NCBI RefSeq assembly: GCF_040712315.1
Contig: NC_134021.1
Location: forward strand, 44,269,501 to 44,333,500
DNA: 64,000 nt
Source of the DNA: Castanea sativa
Lineage: Eukaryota > Streptophyta > Magnoliopsida > Fagales > Fagaceae
Direction of reading: 5' to 3'
The translations under genes were made by a program, and so were the position numbers. Shown here piece after piece: positions 1 to 12,218 of this stretch. The notes beneath the pieces were generated by a model. That model made no database searches. It saw only the letters and a program-made list of their open reading frames with translations, and was not told the DNA's origin. Each line of letters starts with the position of its first letter. The stretch's first letter is position 1.

Positions 1-1149
1 AAAGTCCTTAGGGTTTGCAGTCTGATCATGTGGTGCGGCTTGAGGAAACGTGTAACTTTGATCAAGATGTTTGGGGAAATGTGTGCCTGGGGTTAGGTTT
101 CTCATGAGATCTCATGAGACATAAGTTTTTTTTCTTCTCTTTGTATCCAGCATAGCACAGCCAACTTTTTTTTTTTTTTTTTGATTCCTCAAAAAAAATT
201 ATTATTATTTTTTAGTTATATCTTTTAAAACTTTTTTTGTTATATTTATTTATTATTTTTTAGATATAAATTTTTAAAATCTTTTAAATAACAAGAGAAA
301 ATCTAACAAATATCATATTTATCATAAATTAAGATATATTTAAATCTCTATAAGTACTAATTTAGTTAATATTACAAAATTTTAAGCAGTTATTTTAATT
401 ATTTTGCATTAAATATTATTAATTTAATACAATTTAATTAAGAGAAAATAGTATTTACAAATGACCCAACTTTTTCCTATAAATTTTTATGTAATTTTTC
501 AATTTTTACTAATTTAATATATTTAATTATATTTTAATTAATTATGACGACATCACGGTTTGACTTCGGTCCAATTTCAAAAACTTTGAACCTCTCCTTT
601 TTACGATTTATTGAACGGTCTGAGTTTCAAAACCTTGCACATTGGTGAAACTTACGGACCCATATGATATATCCCACAACATCCCCTATGCCCAACAATA
701 TTCAAAGAGATTAACATGAAAGAGAATTAGTATCTTCTGATCACCAAAAAGGTGGTTCTACGTCCCATAAAAAAATAAAAAGTAATTCTATGTCTCCACT
801 CATTTTGAATGCTTTCACTGTGCCTTTCACTTTCACGTACATTATGAAAAGTATAATTGTTATTAAACTTCTTTTCTTTTCTTTTTTGTTTAAGGACGTA
901 CAATTTTTTCAAATAGCTAATAATTTTCAAAGAAAAAAAATGAAAAAGTCAAAAGGAAAAAAAAAATTATATATCAAACGGGCACATAATAAGATTTATG
1001 GTAAAATTTATTATGTTAAAAACCTATGATGTGAAATGATATAAAAATAGTGTTCAAATATCATTTCTAATCAAAATAAATTTACAAATTTTATTATTGA
1101 TGCAAATGATGTCTAAGAATATTTCTGATACCACAGAGATAATGGCATC
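1..1149. other. AT-rich noncoding flank
   Basis: No gene is seen: no frame has protein-like composition. Poly-T/poly-A runs dominate the first 540 bp. The part from about 640 to 1149 resembles 57720-57965 (shared words around 'ttcaaatatcattt' and 'ccacagagata'). It also resembles 2940-3050 inside unit A, so it belongs to the local duplication complex. Confidence 0.6.
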
Positions 1150-1849
1150 TGTGGGGAGTGAAGGGACCCAAGTAGGCATTTTTGGACCTTTGGGCTCTAA
1201 TAAGGAGGGTCAACTTGTTCTTGATAAAAAGCCTGTTAAAACTACAAATCGGCCCATACGCCGAGAGTCCGAGGATACATCCGAAGATGAGTTTCTCTTC
1301 GGATAGACCCAGGAGGACTTGGAGTCTCACTAGAATGATCAAGACAGAGCTCCAAAAAGACTGTTGGTTAAAGGGGGGATCCCTGTACCCTCTAAAAGCG
1401 CCGGTGGTAGAAAAATATCTTAGGAAAAGGCTGCTACCTCCACATTAAAGACCCTGCACCCACCTCCCAAACCACATTAATGGGGAAATGACCCCTGAAC
1501 AGTAAAATTGAACCTTCTGGGCAAGGAAGGACTTGGGTAACACGTGGATAAAGTACCAAGAGAAGAAGTATTTAAAGAGGGGTCAAAGACTAAGAAAAAA
1601 ACCTAGCATTGTAACCTTCAAGGAAGAAAGAGAAATAATACCGAAATTGTCCTCGGCTTATGTCCGAAGAAGCCCTTTTGCAATAATCATTGACCATTTG
1701 CAATCTTTATTGTACCTTAGCATGTTCAATAAATTCCTCGCATCCTTAAACTAGATTTCATTCCCACACTCTACAAATTTCATTGTTTAAGGCTCATTGG
1801 GCCTGAGCCCACAGTTGTCCTTAGGTCCAGGTGCAATTGTGCACTTACA
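1150..1849 (+). mobile_element. Solo LTR, 700 bp, with near-perfect 5-bp TSD
   Basis: The segment begins TGTGGGGAGT and ends GCACTTACA, so it has the TG...CA ends of an LTR. It is flanked by gcatc (1145-1149) and gtatc (1850-1854), a 5-bp target duplication with one mismatch. The paralogous stretch at 57952-57985 reads straight from 'gtggcatc' into 'ttttccgaataagat' with no insert, so it acts as an empty site. A TATA-like stretch near 1567 and an AATAAA at 1728 suggest plus orientation. No second LTR, primer-binding site or coding region is present, so this is a solo LTR left by recombination. The superfamily is not determined; its GC-richer, 'cctcggc'-containing sequence would fit a Gypsy LTR. 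Confidence 0.85.
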
Positions 1850-4800
1850 GTATCTTTTTTCGAATAATTAAGATAGAAATAAACATAAAAGTGCACTAAA
1901 AAAAATTATTGGGTAAGATATTAACCTCTCTAATCTCTATGAAGAATTTGACATAGCATTGGAGAAGAAGACAACAGGATACAAAAATTCTAATATCCTA
2001 GATAAGGCTTTCCTTAGGGCTCTATTCAGCCCACACAGACCACAAAAGTAGACCTGAAAGCCCAATTCCCAAACTCATCATCACCATATATATCCGGTCC
2101 TGGCCCAAGTTTTATGAAAAATCTTTGCTTATTGCAAACACCAAATTGTTTGGGCTAGTCTCTCTGGGCACGATAGAGCTTGCTGAGTTACTTCTTGCTT
2201 AGCCAGCTGAACTGCCCACTTTTTATATACTAAGTCCCAAAAACTAAATGTATATAAGGGTTTTTGTTTTTGTTTTTTTTTTTTTTTTGGGCCCTTTGGT
2301 TTAACATTTTATGAACTGTTTTTTTTTTTAATCAGCCCAGATTTCTCTTTAATTCTTAGTTGATATGTGTGGAGCATTGACAATGATAGTGGTTTTTTTT
2401 TTTTGGTGTTTTTACTTGTATTTTGGGTAGGTGAAAAGTGAAAGCTCGTGCCCCTGAGGGTGAGGGGATTTGAAATTTCAAACACGCCCCTAAGCCCCTT
2501 CACCCAAAGTTCATTGTAATAATTAATTATAATTGATGTTGTCATGAAATTTAAGAGACAAATAGAAACCTATATGTTTGAAGTATTATAATTACTTAAT
2601 TAGTAATTTCTCCACACACACAAAAAAATGATAATTACTTCGTTAGTAAAAAAATTTTAATTTAGAGACAAATGATGAATTAGGTTTTTTTGATGATGTT
2701 CGCAAGAAGAAAATAAGTAGAACAAGTTTGAAACATCTCTTCAACATGGGTTAGGATCTTGTGAGTTGTGAACGTGTAGAAAATCAGTATACTTCACATA
2801 ATCATATAAGAGAAAAATATAATAGAAAATCAGTATCTTTTGATCTCTATTTCTTTGTCTCTACTCAGTTTGTATGCTTCGCATAATCATTTAAGATATA
2901 ATAAGATTTTATTTTTGTAGATTTTATCATTTAAAAAAAATATGATGTCAAATGATATTAAAAAAAAAAAAAAATGTAGTGTTCAAATATCATTTCTCTA
3001 ATCAAAATCTTTCAAATTCTATTATTCGCACAAATGGTGTCTAAGAATCAATGACAGAGTCAAAAACTTGTCTGAAAAAACTAAATAAAAATTATGTAAT
3101 TAATCTTTAATATTTTGAAAATTTTCACTTAAATTTATTGTTTTAGGCCTCAAATTATATTGACTCAGCCATGACTACAATATGAACATGTAAATCTAGA
3201 TAGAATCTCATGCTAAATCAGTATGATGATTTGGAATAAGAAAAATTCCAAACTTTTATACCATCAAACAAACAAAAAGAAAACAAATTTTTATAGTTTC
3301 CAAAGCTTTGAAGTGATTAAATTTTTCAATTTTTTTTATAGATATAAAATTTCAATCTTGTCTCAAACAAAGTTGGATCTGAAAATATCAAAGAAAGATG
3401 GATTTTCTTTTTCCTTTCAACACTGATAAATTTTGGTTCTTTCATTTTAGAGAGACTCTCTAGTTTTAGCATGCTACTGCTTTTTTCGTATTGAAAATAA
3501 TAATATAAAGAAAAATGCAACAGTAGACCGGTTACTCAGATTCTAAACATATATTACATCCAACTTTGTGTGTAGGAAAAGTTGTATTTGCAAAAGTCAA
3601 TAACTTTTCTCTCTAATGAATGAAAAATTGGAAGAATCTTTTAAAACACTTGTTTTAGTGAATGAAGTCACTTTAGGAGTGTTTGAATTTCACACGTTTT
3701 TTTTTTTTTCATTTGTAAAGTAGAAGGCCATTTTATTTGTTCCAAAGCAATTTGATATATGCTTTATATAGAACTTCCAAGTCTTCCATATATTTGGGTT
3801 TAACTAATCTTTAATTTTTTTTTTCTTTTAAATATTTGGGTTTCATGGCCTCTGACCCCATGTGGCTCTACCAACCCTTAAAATATTCTGATCCCATTGG
3901 GATAGTGGCATCCTTTTTTTTTTTTTTTTAATAAGATAGAAATCAACATAAAAGATCACTAAAAAACTACTACATGATCTATAAACACTTAAAAGAGCAC
4001 TAAAAAAACTACTATATGTTCTATAAACACTTAGGTATGGATAAAAGAAATTTGGTGGATAAATAATTTTTTACACCAAAAATTAATTAGTGTCTTGACG
4101 TGATGATAAAAAGTAATTATTATGAAACAAATATTATAAGTTAAAATTTTGTCTTATTAATAATTAAAAATGAATAAAAGATACCTCACCATAGACAACT
4201 AGAAAATTTGACATACCATCCAAGATAGTAAGATAAGAACATTCAAATATCCTTTTATAATAGTATAATACTCTTAATAGTCTAGATTGTCCGGTCAATC
4301 TTATCTAGTTATTTATGTGATGAAGTACTTTAGATAGTGACATTTTTTTATGGGTCACGTACCATGATGGTTGGTAGCATAAGTTATTCAAACTTTCTTC
4401 TTTTTGTCTTATTAAAAAAAAAAACTTTTTTTTTCTTTTTGTTGTTTTTTAATGATCTTACGAGGAAAACTTTTATTTGTATGATTTTTTATGGTAGTCT
4501 ATGATCTTACAAGGAAAACTTTTCTGTAATTAGAAACCTGTTGGGATAGTTAAGTACTAATGGAAAGCCTTTCTCAAAGAAAAAATAAAAAAGTACTAAT
4601 GGAAAGCAATGACACAAAGAACACAATATTACAAGGAAGGACTGTTTATTGCTGCAAATACACACTTGACACTGCCCAGAAACTTGACTTTAAGTCACAA
4701 TTTTCAACTTAAAACCGTGACTCAAATTCATGTTTTTAATTGCTTTGAGCAGTTGTGTGAAACATGTTTTTACTACAAAGAAAACCTCGAATAAGTAGAA

Positions 4801-6627
4801 GGGAATATTACTAGGATTTGAAATAGATAGAACTTTACGTCTAGTAATTATATTACTTTTTTTTATCTTTTTTTTAAAAAAAATGAAAAATAAAGCCATT
4901 AAATTACTTGAAGAAATTGCTAAAGCAAGAACATTATATTGGGCACAGTCACAGTGAACTATGAGAGTGAGTGTGCGAGGGGTATTACGGCAGAAAAATA
5001 AAAGTTTAACTTTTTTTTTTTTTTTTTTTGCCCCAATAACCCTCCTATTTATTCTATCTTATCTTATCTTCTTTTCTTTTCTTTTTCTCTCCTAGTAAAT
5101 AACTACCAGTCTTTGGTTTTATATTATTATATTTTCTCTTTTGTTCTTTTCTTCTTTATCTTCAAGTAAATAACAATCCGTCTTTTTCTTTCTCGTCACG
5201 TTAGTAACTACCGGTCTTCTCAATTTAATAGATAAAAAGAAGAAATCCTTTTTAATTATTTATCAATACTGAATATCTTTTTATTGTATTTATGAACACC
5301 AATAAAAGTGCATCACCATGATGAGTAGAAGATAAGGAAAATTAAATTAGAGCATGAGCAATCAGCCATCTTTTACTTTTATTTATTTATATAGTTTCTA
5401 TTATCCCAATATATTTGTTACCTAAACAATACAATGCCTACTTAAGTAACCTAACAAATCATCAGCCCTTTTCCTTTTCTTTTCTTTTTTTACTATAAAA
5501 TTTTGGAGAACATCAAAAAATTAAAATATTTAATGAATGAGTATGAGGGTCCAAGCTTGACACATGAACAACATTGACATGTGTGACTAATTATTAAGAA
5601 TTTATGGAGTAACATGATATGGTACTCATTCTTTCATTAAATGATACAAATTTCACCAATAAATTTAATTAAAATGATCTATTATCATGTGTGAGGAGAG
5701 AGTAACACCCCACTTGATTCTTGGAATACAAAATATCTAGTTAGTTACCTGTGCAATGCAAGAAATTTTAACAAAATGTGATTTTTTATTTATTTATTAT
5801 TATTTTTTTGCCTATATATGAAATGTCCAAATTGTGGTGTGTGTATGTATTATGACATGCAAATTTGTGTGACCTCAAAACTTATGTGATAAAAAATTAT
5901 GAGGTCAATCAAAAATCAAATACTATTTTTTTTATAGATTATAGATTATTATTGAGACATAGTGAATGGAAGTTAGTAATGTATAGTTAGTGTACTTTAT
6001 TTAATGTGACTAATTTATTTAGTTTGGATATACATATAGGCAATGATAATTTTCAAAGAAAAAAATTATGTACTTTTAAAATATAATGATGTGGTATTCT
6101 TTTATCTCATATGAATGATTAATTTCATCTAATTTTAATTAATAAGAGCAAATATCATATGAAAGGAGCGGAATAACATTAGTGTATTTTGAATCTTTGA
6201 TATTAATAACTCAATTTTTATGATTAAATCTACCATTCAAGAAAGGATTAAAAAAAAAGAGCACCATATCACCATCTTTTTTAGAGTAAGTGATGTTTCA
6301 TTTTCAAGACATACTATGAAAATCTTTGCCGTTCACATGGGCTAGAAAGAGACGTCAATAGCGGTACTGTCCTTTTGGACCGGTTACCAGTAGAGTAGGT
6401 TAAACCCCAATATGGCAATAAAGTCAGACCCTTTTTGAAGAATAATAGTCAGACTTTTAAAACTGACTACTTTTCTTTTAATAGTCATATTTTTTAATTC
6501 TTCATTCTCCACTATTCTAGTTCCAGTCACCATCATTCTTAAAAACTTGCATTATTATTATTATTATTTTTCTGTTTATCGTCTCTAGTGTGAAAACAAA
6601 GTTTGAATGTTGTTACACAATTCTCAT

Positions 6628-6635
6628 TATAAATA
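6628..6635 (+). promoter_or_regulatory. TATA box of peptide gene 1
   Basis: TATAAATA lies 60 bp before the ATG at 6695. The same octamer sits at the same distance in copies 2 (35242) and 3 (48760). The upstream sequence is also conserved, including an 'accccaatatggcaata' block at 6401-6420 that recurs near 34900 and 48561. This supports a real polymerase II promoter. Confidence 0.75.
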
Positions 6636-6694
6636 CACCATATGGTCCTTCATAATTCTTCATCAACCATTTCTTAACCCTCTTTGATTCAATT

Positions 6695-7132
6695 ATGGTT
6701 CCATCTCTTTCTCCAAAAATGCTTCTCCTCCTAGCCATACTGGCACTTTCTCTTGTGAACATGCCTGCTTCATATGAAGCTAGGAGGACACCCCATGCAG
6801 AAGAGCCAAATCTAATGAAGAAAAACCAGTTGTTAGGGTCATTGTTGGTGCAAGGCCAAGTGCCTCAAATATCTGTGTTCATGTCCAATCCTCCCACCAC
6901 CACTGGCGACACCCCTCCTTCATGGATCACCCATAAGGCCTTTGCCAATGATGCTTTGCTACGCCGACAGCTTCTTAAGGGTCCTGTCACGCCATCGTCT
7001 CCAAATCCGGGCACCAATATCCCATCTTCAGCAAGCACTTTGGGGAGTGACAACCCTGCACCAATGCTAGGCTCACTGCAGAAGAGCCCTCCTCCTCCCC
7101 TTATGCCTTACAAAGGCACCTCCATCCCCTAG
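6695..7132 (+). CDS. Small secreted peptide precursor, copy 1 (intact)
   Basis: This 145-aa protein begins with a short polar stretch and a leucine-rich hydrophobic core (residues 9-22). That reads as a signal peptide, with probable cleavage around residues 24-29, just before or within YEARR. The middle is variable and contains a KK pair (42-43) and an RR pair (90-91). The conserved block is residues 96-112 (GPVTPSSPNPGTNIPSS), followed by APMLGSLQKS (122-131), a PPPP run and a C-terminal YKGTSIP. No cysteine is present. The start is fixed by alignment of MVPSL / MAPSL in all four copies. The layout is that of a processed plant signalling peptide acting outside the cell. The core recalls CTNIP/SCREW phytocytokines (GTNIP in place of CTNIP) and, more loosely, the PPSAP of IDA or the PSGPNP of CLE peptides. 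This is inference; the family is not firmly recognised. Confidence 0.8.
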   Translation: MVPSLSPKMLLLLAILALSLVNMPASYEARRTPHAEEPNLMKKNQLLGSLLVQGQVPQISVFMSNPPTTTGDTPPSWITHKAFANDALLRRQLLKGPVTPSSPNPGTNIPSSASTLGSDNPAPMLGSLQKSPPPPLMPYKGTSIP

Positions 7133-7152
7133 CACCAAGATTATGAATTTTG

Positions 7153-7345
7153 TTGAGTATGGATTATGTATGTATGTTTGGGTTTATCTAGTATGGATTA
7201 TGTATGTATGTTTGGGTTTATCTTTGATTCTCAGATGATGCATGTGTTTCTGAGACTCTATGTATGTGTTTCAGTTTGAGTTTATCTTTGATTCTCTGAA
7301 TCTCTGATGATGGATATATATACGTATGTGCTTTGAGACTATGTT
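7153..7345 (+). repeat. 3'-UTR short tandem duplications
   Basis: Downstream of gene 1, a 33-bp block (gtatggattatgtatg... through gggtttatct) occurs twice with a period of about 38 bp (7158 and 7191 areas). It is followed by diverged 'gagtttatctttgattctc' copies. The same UTR sequence follows copy 2 (35705-35870), and in reverse it forms a relic at 62100-62222. It is useful for tracing lost gene copies. Confidence 0.6.
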
Positions 7346-7379
7346 GTATGTATGGTTTTTTCTTAGGAAAACTTTCTTT

Positions 7380-9190
7380 GGTGGTCTTTATTTTTACTTT
7401 CCAGGCAGTTCGAGAATCTCATGTCTCTAATGGCCAAGCTGATGAATAGCACATAGTATCAAAAAGTTAACCCACCAAGCCTCACACTTCCCATTAAATC
7501 CCAAAACCATTCAAGCACCCTCTCTCAGTAGAATAAACACCACAAACTATCAAACCCATTACCGCATAAAAGTTTTATGATAAAATCCGTCAGCAAATCG
7601 AATTCTAATAACAACACCAACCAAAAAATAATAAATAAATATAATTAGGTAAAATAGGTTTACAAAAGTACTATAATTCGAGAAATTATTGTGTACTCCC
7701 AGAATACCATAAATGCGTACTCTTCTCTCACATGAATAGTAAGTTTCATTAATTAAATTCATGGTAGACTAACCAAGAGTACTCTAGGATTACCTAATAA
7801 TTTTTCCTATAATTCCTAAGCTCACCATTATTTTTTTTTTTTTACCTGCAATCATTATTATTACTTTTTTACCTATAACTAATAATTTGCAACCAATATT
7901 TGTTAAAATAAAAAATAAAATTATTTTTTTCAATTCTATGAAAAAGTTTAAAACTATAAAATATATAGTAATTTTTTACTACAATCACGGCGTGACAGAG
8001 TATCATTGACAAATAAAAGAGGTTAACTATTCAGAATATGTCAATTGTGACAAAAAGAAATTATGAAATAATTTGTGATAAGATGCTCCGGTCATAATTG
8101 CAACCACAAAAGTCTTATAATTATTATAACTTTTGAGGAAGATCCATGTTGGTTTCTGAGTGTGACGAAGCCAAGGAGTTTGCTGTAATCATATACGCAG
8201 GGTCTTGTCATTTGCAACCAATATTTGTCAAAATTAAAATTAAAAAAAATTATTTTTTTCAATTCTGTGAAAAAGTTTAAAACTACAAAAATTTTCATAA
8301 TTTTTTATTACAATCATGACGTGACAGAGTATCATTGGCAAATAGAGACTAACTATTTAGAATATGTCAATTGTGGCCAAAAGAAATTATGAAATAATTT
8401 GTGATAAGATGCTCCAGTCATACCTGCAACAACAAAAGTCTTATAATTATTATAACTTTTGAGGAAGATCCATGTTGGTATCTGAGTGTGACAAAATCAA
8501 GGAGTTTGGCGATGTAATCATATACGCAGGGTCTGGAAAGTTACGCACTGTCTTGTCATTACGCCTTTAAAAGCAAATTCATGCCGGCTTGTCTTTAATG
8601 TTTGAATGCGACTAGAATTGATCGGTTGCACGTGTTAGCAAGGTACGTGTGGAAAGAGACAAATTTTTTAATACATTATAATAAAAAAATAAAGCAAAAT
8701 ACATTATAATATGTTCCACGGAGAAAACATGCTCCTTTTAAGCTTAGCTTGTCCCACAGACTTAATGACGGGTACCCCACACACATTCTTTAATCTTTAT
8801 TTCTTCTAACTTTCCACAACCAAATTATTTTAAAAGATCGGACAAAAAAAGGTTGAGTTTGGACATAAAGATTTAAAATCAAGGGATTTATAGAATAATT
8901 AATACTATAATTAATTACAAAGGTTGAGTTTGGGTAAAACAGGTTTACAGATTTAACATTTTACTTTTATAATTATTTCAAATAAAATTTCATCAACAGA
9001 AAAAATTTTACCCTCTCATTTAACTCAAAGAGTGAAATTCAAACCCTTCATTTTTAATACTCTATCCAAAAGAATCATATGAGATTTCACACGTTAATCA
9101 TTCAGAAATTATTCATTGTTTAACAATTTTTTTATAAATATTTTTTACATGGGGAATGGAAGATTCAAAATAAAGGTATCTGTTGAAAAC
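7380..9190. other. Noncoding spacer of unit A
   Basis: No credible coding frame is seen. The stretch contains the direct duplication described at 7886-8536 and AT-rich filler. In unit B this interval is absent: a truncated Copia element (35874-39645) sits in its place. Confidence 0.6.
7886..8536. repeat. Direct tandem duplication, 325-bp period
   Basis: A unit starting 'tttgcaaccaatatttg' at 7886 is repeated at 8211. Both copies share 'gacagagtatcattg', 'gaaattatgaaataatttg' and 'cataatt...gaggaagatccatgttgg', ending in 'atatacgcagggtct'. The copies are roughly 90% identical by eye. No coding content is seen. Confidence 0.85.
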
Positions 9191-10197
9191 ACTAGAAAAG
9201 AAAACTGACCTAAAAACCATTGCCACGTCCCTGTTTAACAATTAAAAGAATAAACCATAAAAAGGGGCAATAGAATTAATCATAACAAACTTTTTGAAAC
9301 TTTATACCACGCACAATTCTAAAAAATACATATGAGAATGAAAATTATAATCCATATTACTAGCATAGTACAAACAATTATAGAAAATGTGGACAGAAGG
9401 TTTACATGATGGAAGAAGCTAGAAATGTCCAAAGAGGGAGGATCACTTTGACAACAAAACACTCTTCTATTCCTATTTATTTTATGTCGTCGTTTATGAT
9501 GCATACTCATGTAACCAAGAAGCTAGAGATACTTCAAAAGCACTTTCTATGAGGAATTGGGGACACCAAAAAATCACACTTGGTGGATTAGATAGTGGTT
9601 TGCTCTCCACTGAAAAATGGCGAATTGGGGATCTGAAGTTGGAAAAGATCATCTTTCCCCTTCTCTAATAGTGAAAATCAAGTTTTGTGGAGACCAACAA
9701 AGAGTGGTGCATTTGAGGGTTGTTCATGTTAAAATGCGCCCTCAAGAGCTCTACAAGCCACATTTACCCATAGAAAAAGCATATAGGGTGCATGGACCCA
9801 ACAAATAGTTACGTCTTTTGCATTGACAACGATGAAAAAAAATACCAACAATTTATAATTTCCGTAAGAGAGATTCATTGATAGTTGATAAGTGTTGAAT
9901 GTACTAGAGGACCAGAAAATCAATATGAAGTAGAATGACAAAATATGGTAGTAAAAGTAGAAGTTTAGCTTTTCATCGAATCCAATGACTCAACATAGGA
10001 GAAATTATATAAAATGCCAACATTACCATAGTACTAACAAGTATTACAATATAATGAAATTTCTATTCCACACTTTCGTTTCAATTGAAAAGTAAGAAAA
10101 ATTATCGCTTACAAATAATTGGACTTCTTTTGTGAAAATTCACTGATTGTTTCATATATATATTTTTATTATTGAATACGAAAACTTTATTTCACAG

Positions 10198-10399
10198 AAG
10201 AGGAACATATAGTCCATCTCCATCCAAAACTCCCAATGCAGAGAGAGGAATGGAAGAGATGGGAGGTGTTCCTCTAACATTACGATCACAGGCCCAGAAA
10301 GTAGAAACAATCGGAAGATCACTTACGAGTTCAGAGATATACTTCGTTTGTACTGAAGTCTCTGCTATAGGGGCAGCAACTGAAAAATTGGGAGTGTAA
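10198..10399 (+). pseudogene. Possible exon remnant of an unrecognised protein
   Basis: A good acceptor (pyrimidine-rich, then ttcacag) ends at 10197. After it the plus strand reads SPSPSKTPNAERGMEEMG, then GVPLTLRSQAQKVETIGR, and stays open to a stop at 10397-10399. The segment is repeated in unit B at 40724-40855. The differences there include several synonymous third-base changes (ccc/cca, gcc/gct, atc/att, acg/aca), which suggests past selection on this plus-strand frame. The two copies also differ by a 2-bp indel near the start, and the unit B copy stops at the duplication breakpoint after TSSE. I do not recognise the protein. The complementary frame is open here but has a stop in the other copy. 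Confidence 0.35.
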
Positions 10400-10781
10400 A
10401 ACTGCAATGAACAGCCATACGGGAAAATAAATTTTTGGTAAAATGAGTTACATAATATGCAAATTTAGTTCGTAAGTGAAAGCTACAGTGAATCATTACC
10501 AACAAAGAAGAAAGTGACATCTCTTAATAATCTTGAACAAAACACCAACCAACCCTACAGCAACAATGAAAATAATCAATAAAAGTAAGCAAAATCCAAA
10601 AAAAAAAAGTTTCATCCTTTTAGAAACATTTTCTAAGAAATGACGTTTGTGAACCATTTGTTTCAGGGCAAGCATTTTCCATTGACAAAAGCCCTGTGCA
10701 AAAGATATATATATTTATATATAAAACAATGTTACTACCAGGATTACTGAAATAATTGGGTCGAGGAGAAACCAGTCCTAC

Positions 10782-10963
10782 CTGGTCCAGTATGCTTCAT
10801 CCTGATGTTCTTGTCAGCAAGCTTCTAGCCATAGACTGATTCTCCACCTCTTCCATTACCAAGTGCAAAATTACTTCCCTAAATCATGAAGTAGGGAATA
10901 ATCCTGTGGAATGTGCTACATTGTAATGGAGAGGTTTTCCACGCTTTCCAACAACTTTCTCCC
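10782..10963 (-). pseudogene. Cyclophilin (peptidyl-prolyl isomerase) pseudo-exon
   Basis: On the minus strand, an acceptor (atttcag) precedes 10963 and a GT donor follows 10782, framing 182 bp. The encoded text matches the cyclophilin core: GEKVVGKRGKPLHYK, then STFHRIIPYFMI, then NGRGGESVYG and MKHTGPG. Cyclophilins catalyse proline cis-trans isomerisation, and the FHRIIP segment carries the active-site arginine. The copy is dead. A small deletion after LHYK shifts the frame, and in-frame stops replace the glutamine after FMI and the residue after VYG. The intact splice borders show it arose by genomic duplication, not by retroposition. No other cyclophilin exon was recognised nearby. Confidence 0.8.
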
Positions 10964-12218
10964 CTGAAATAATTAAAAAGAAAGGAACTTATAAGATGAA
11001 CTTCTAAGACCATTTGTTGTGATACGGCCACGGTCAAAATATTATTCAATACAGAACAGTCAGCACTTTCCTTATAAATCTACAATTCCTTTACAATTTG
11101 TTGAGGAAAGAAGGGTGGCAATGGGGCATATATAGATAGTTGTATCTAGAGCATCTGCTAGGTACAGGAGGGTTACTGTTAAGATCAAACTTGTGGTTTA
11201 GGTGTTTCATTGTTTAGAGATTAGAGAAATAAACTTGATGAAATAGCTAGAGCAGGGTTTAGTTGTGAGATAGTGAGAGAATGAGATAGAAAAAGGAATT
11301 ATTGAAGAAGTGAAAGATAGAGATAGATAGAGAGATAATTGAAATTGAGAGGGATTTAGGGAGAGAATTCTACAAGAGAATTATATAGAATTCTACGAGA
11401 GAATTATATAGAATTCTACGAGAGAAAGATCCAAGCAAATGCATCACAATTCACTAAAGTAATTAGAGTTAAAAGTTGAGTATCTATACAAGGACTTGCT
11501 CCAATCCTATTGGTTGTTCATTTTTCTAAATATGAATATGTTATAAATGGCTATTCCCATATTAAACATCTGTTAAATGAGCTCTATATTGAAGAAGAAG
11601 CTAGACTAGGAAGCAATTTCTATTTAGACAATTTAACATGTGTTAAATGGGCAGTATAAGCAGAGTGTGCCAAATTATTCTCATGCTTCTAGGAAGCAAT
11701 TGCTATTCAGACTTTGTGCACATCATGGCTCCTTTATGAATCTTCTGTCTTTTCATCCCTACCTTGTGTTTGACTAATTTGGAAGCACTAGGTGTATGGA
11801 TTGCTTCATCTTTCTTGCTATTGTTAGTCAGCTCCATCTTTCTCTGGTCATGACTTGTCATAATTTTGTTGTGATTCCTATTGCTCTTTCTTTTGTCTTT
11901 CCTTCTACTGACTCTTCAGTGATTTTGCATTATTAGAGCACTTAGCACTTTAAACTGCTCTTAAACCACCAACAATACCATATGACAAGTGACGCTCATT
12001 TGAGCTAGGGATAAGAGCATTGATTTTCTTCTCTCTTTCTTTTCCTTTGTTCTACTGAACCATTCTCCTCAGTTATAGAACCCATTGCTTTGTGTTTCCT
12101 CTTCTCCAGCCTTAAAACAATAAAGCAAAATAAGCAAGTCCAACTGAAATGAGATGGAGATCTAAAGAAAGGATAGAACGAGATCTAAAGAAAGAACAGA
12201 TCAGCATACAAAATGTGA

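Larger units (their letters stand above)
1862..10405 (+). repeat. Segmental duplication unit A
   Basis: This long stretch recurs as unit B (28390-40855) and unit C (41040-49109). For example, 2081-2235 matches 41200-41335, 3223-3470 matches 28600-28850 and 42655-42920, 4550-4800 matches 32780-32990 and 45060-45270, and 9190-10330 matches 39655-40855. It carries peptide gene 1. Apart from that gene, 1862-6600 holds only AT-rich noncoding DNA with poly-T runs. It has no large insertions that B and C lack, so A is the best proxy for the ancestral unit. Confidence 0.85.

Noticed and set aside
1097..1448. Open frames over the solo LTR
   Set aside because: They cross the LTR boundary at 1150 and show no domain; LTRs are noncoding.
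8092..8298. Minus-strand frame in the 325-bp duplication
   Set aside because: The sister unit does not keep the frame, and composition is plain AT-rich noncoding.
10192..10407. Minus-strand frame with protein-like text over the exon remnant
   Set aside because: The duplicate at 40724-40855 has a stop in this frame, while the plus frame stays open with silent differences.
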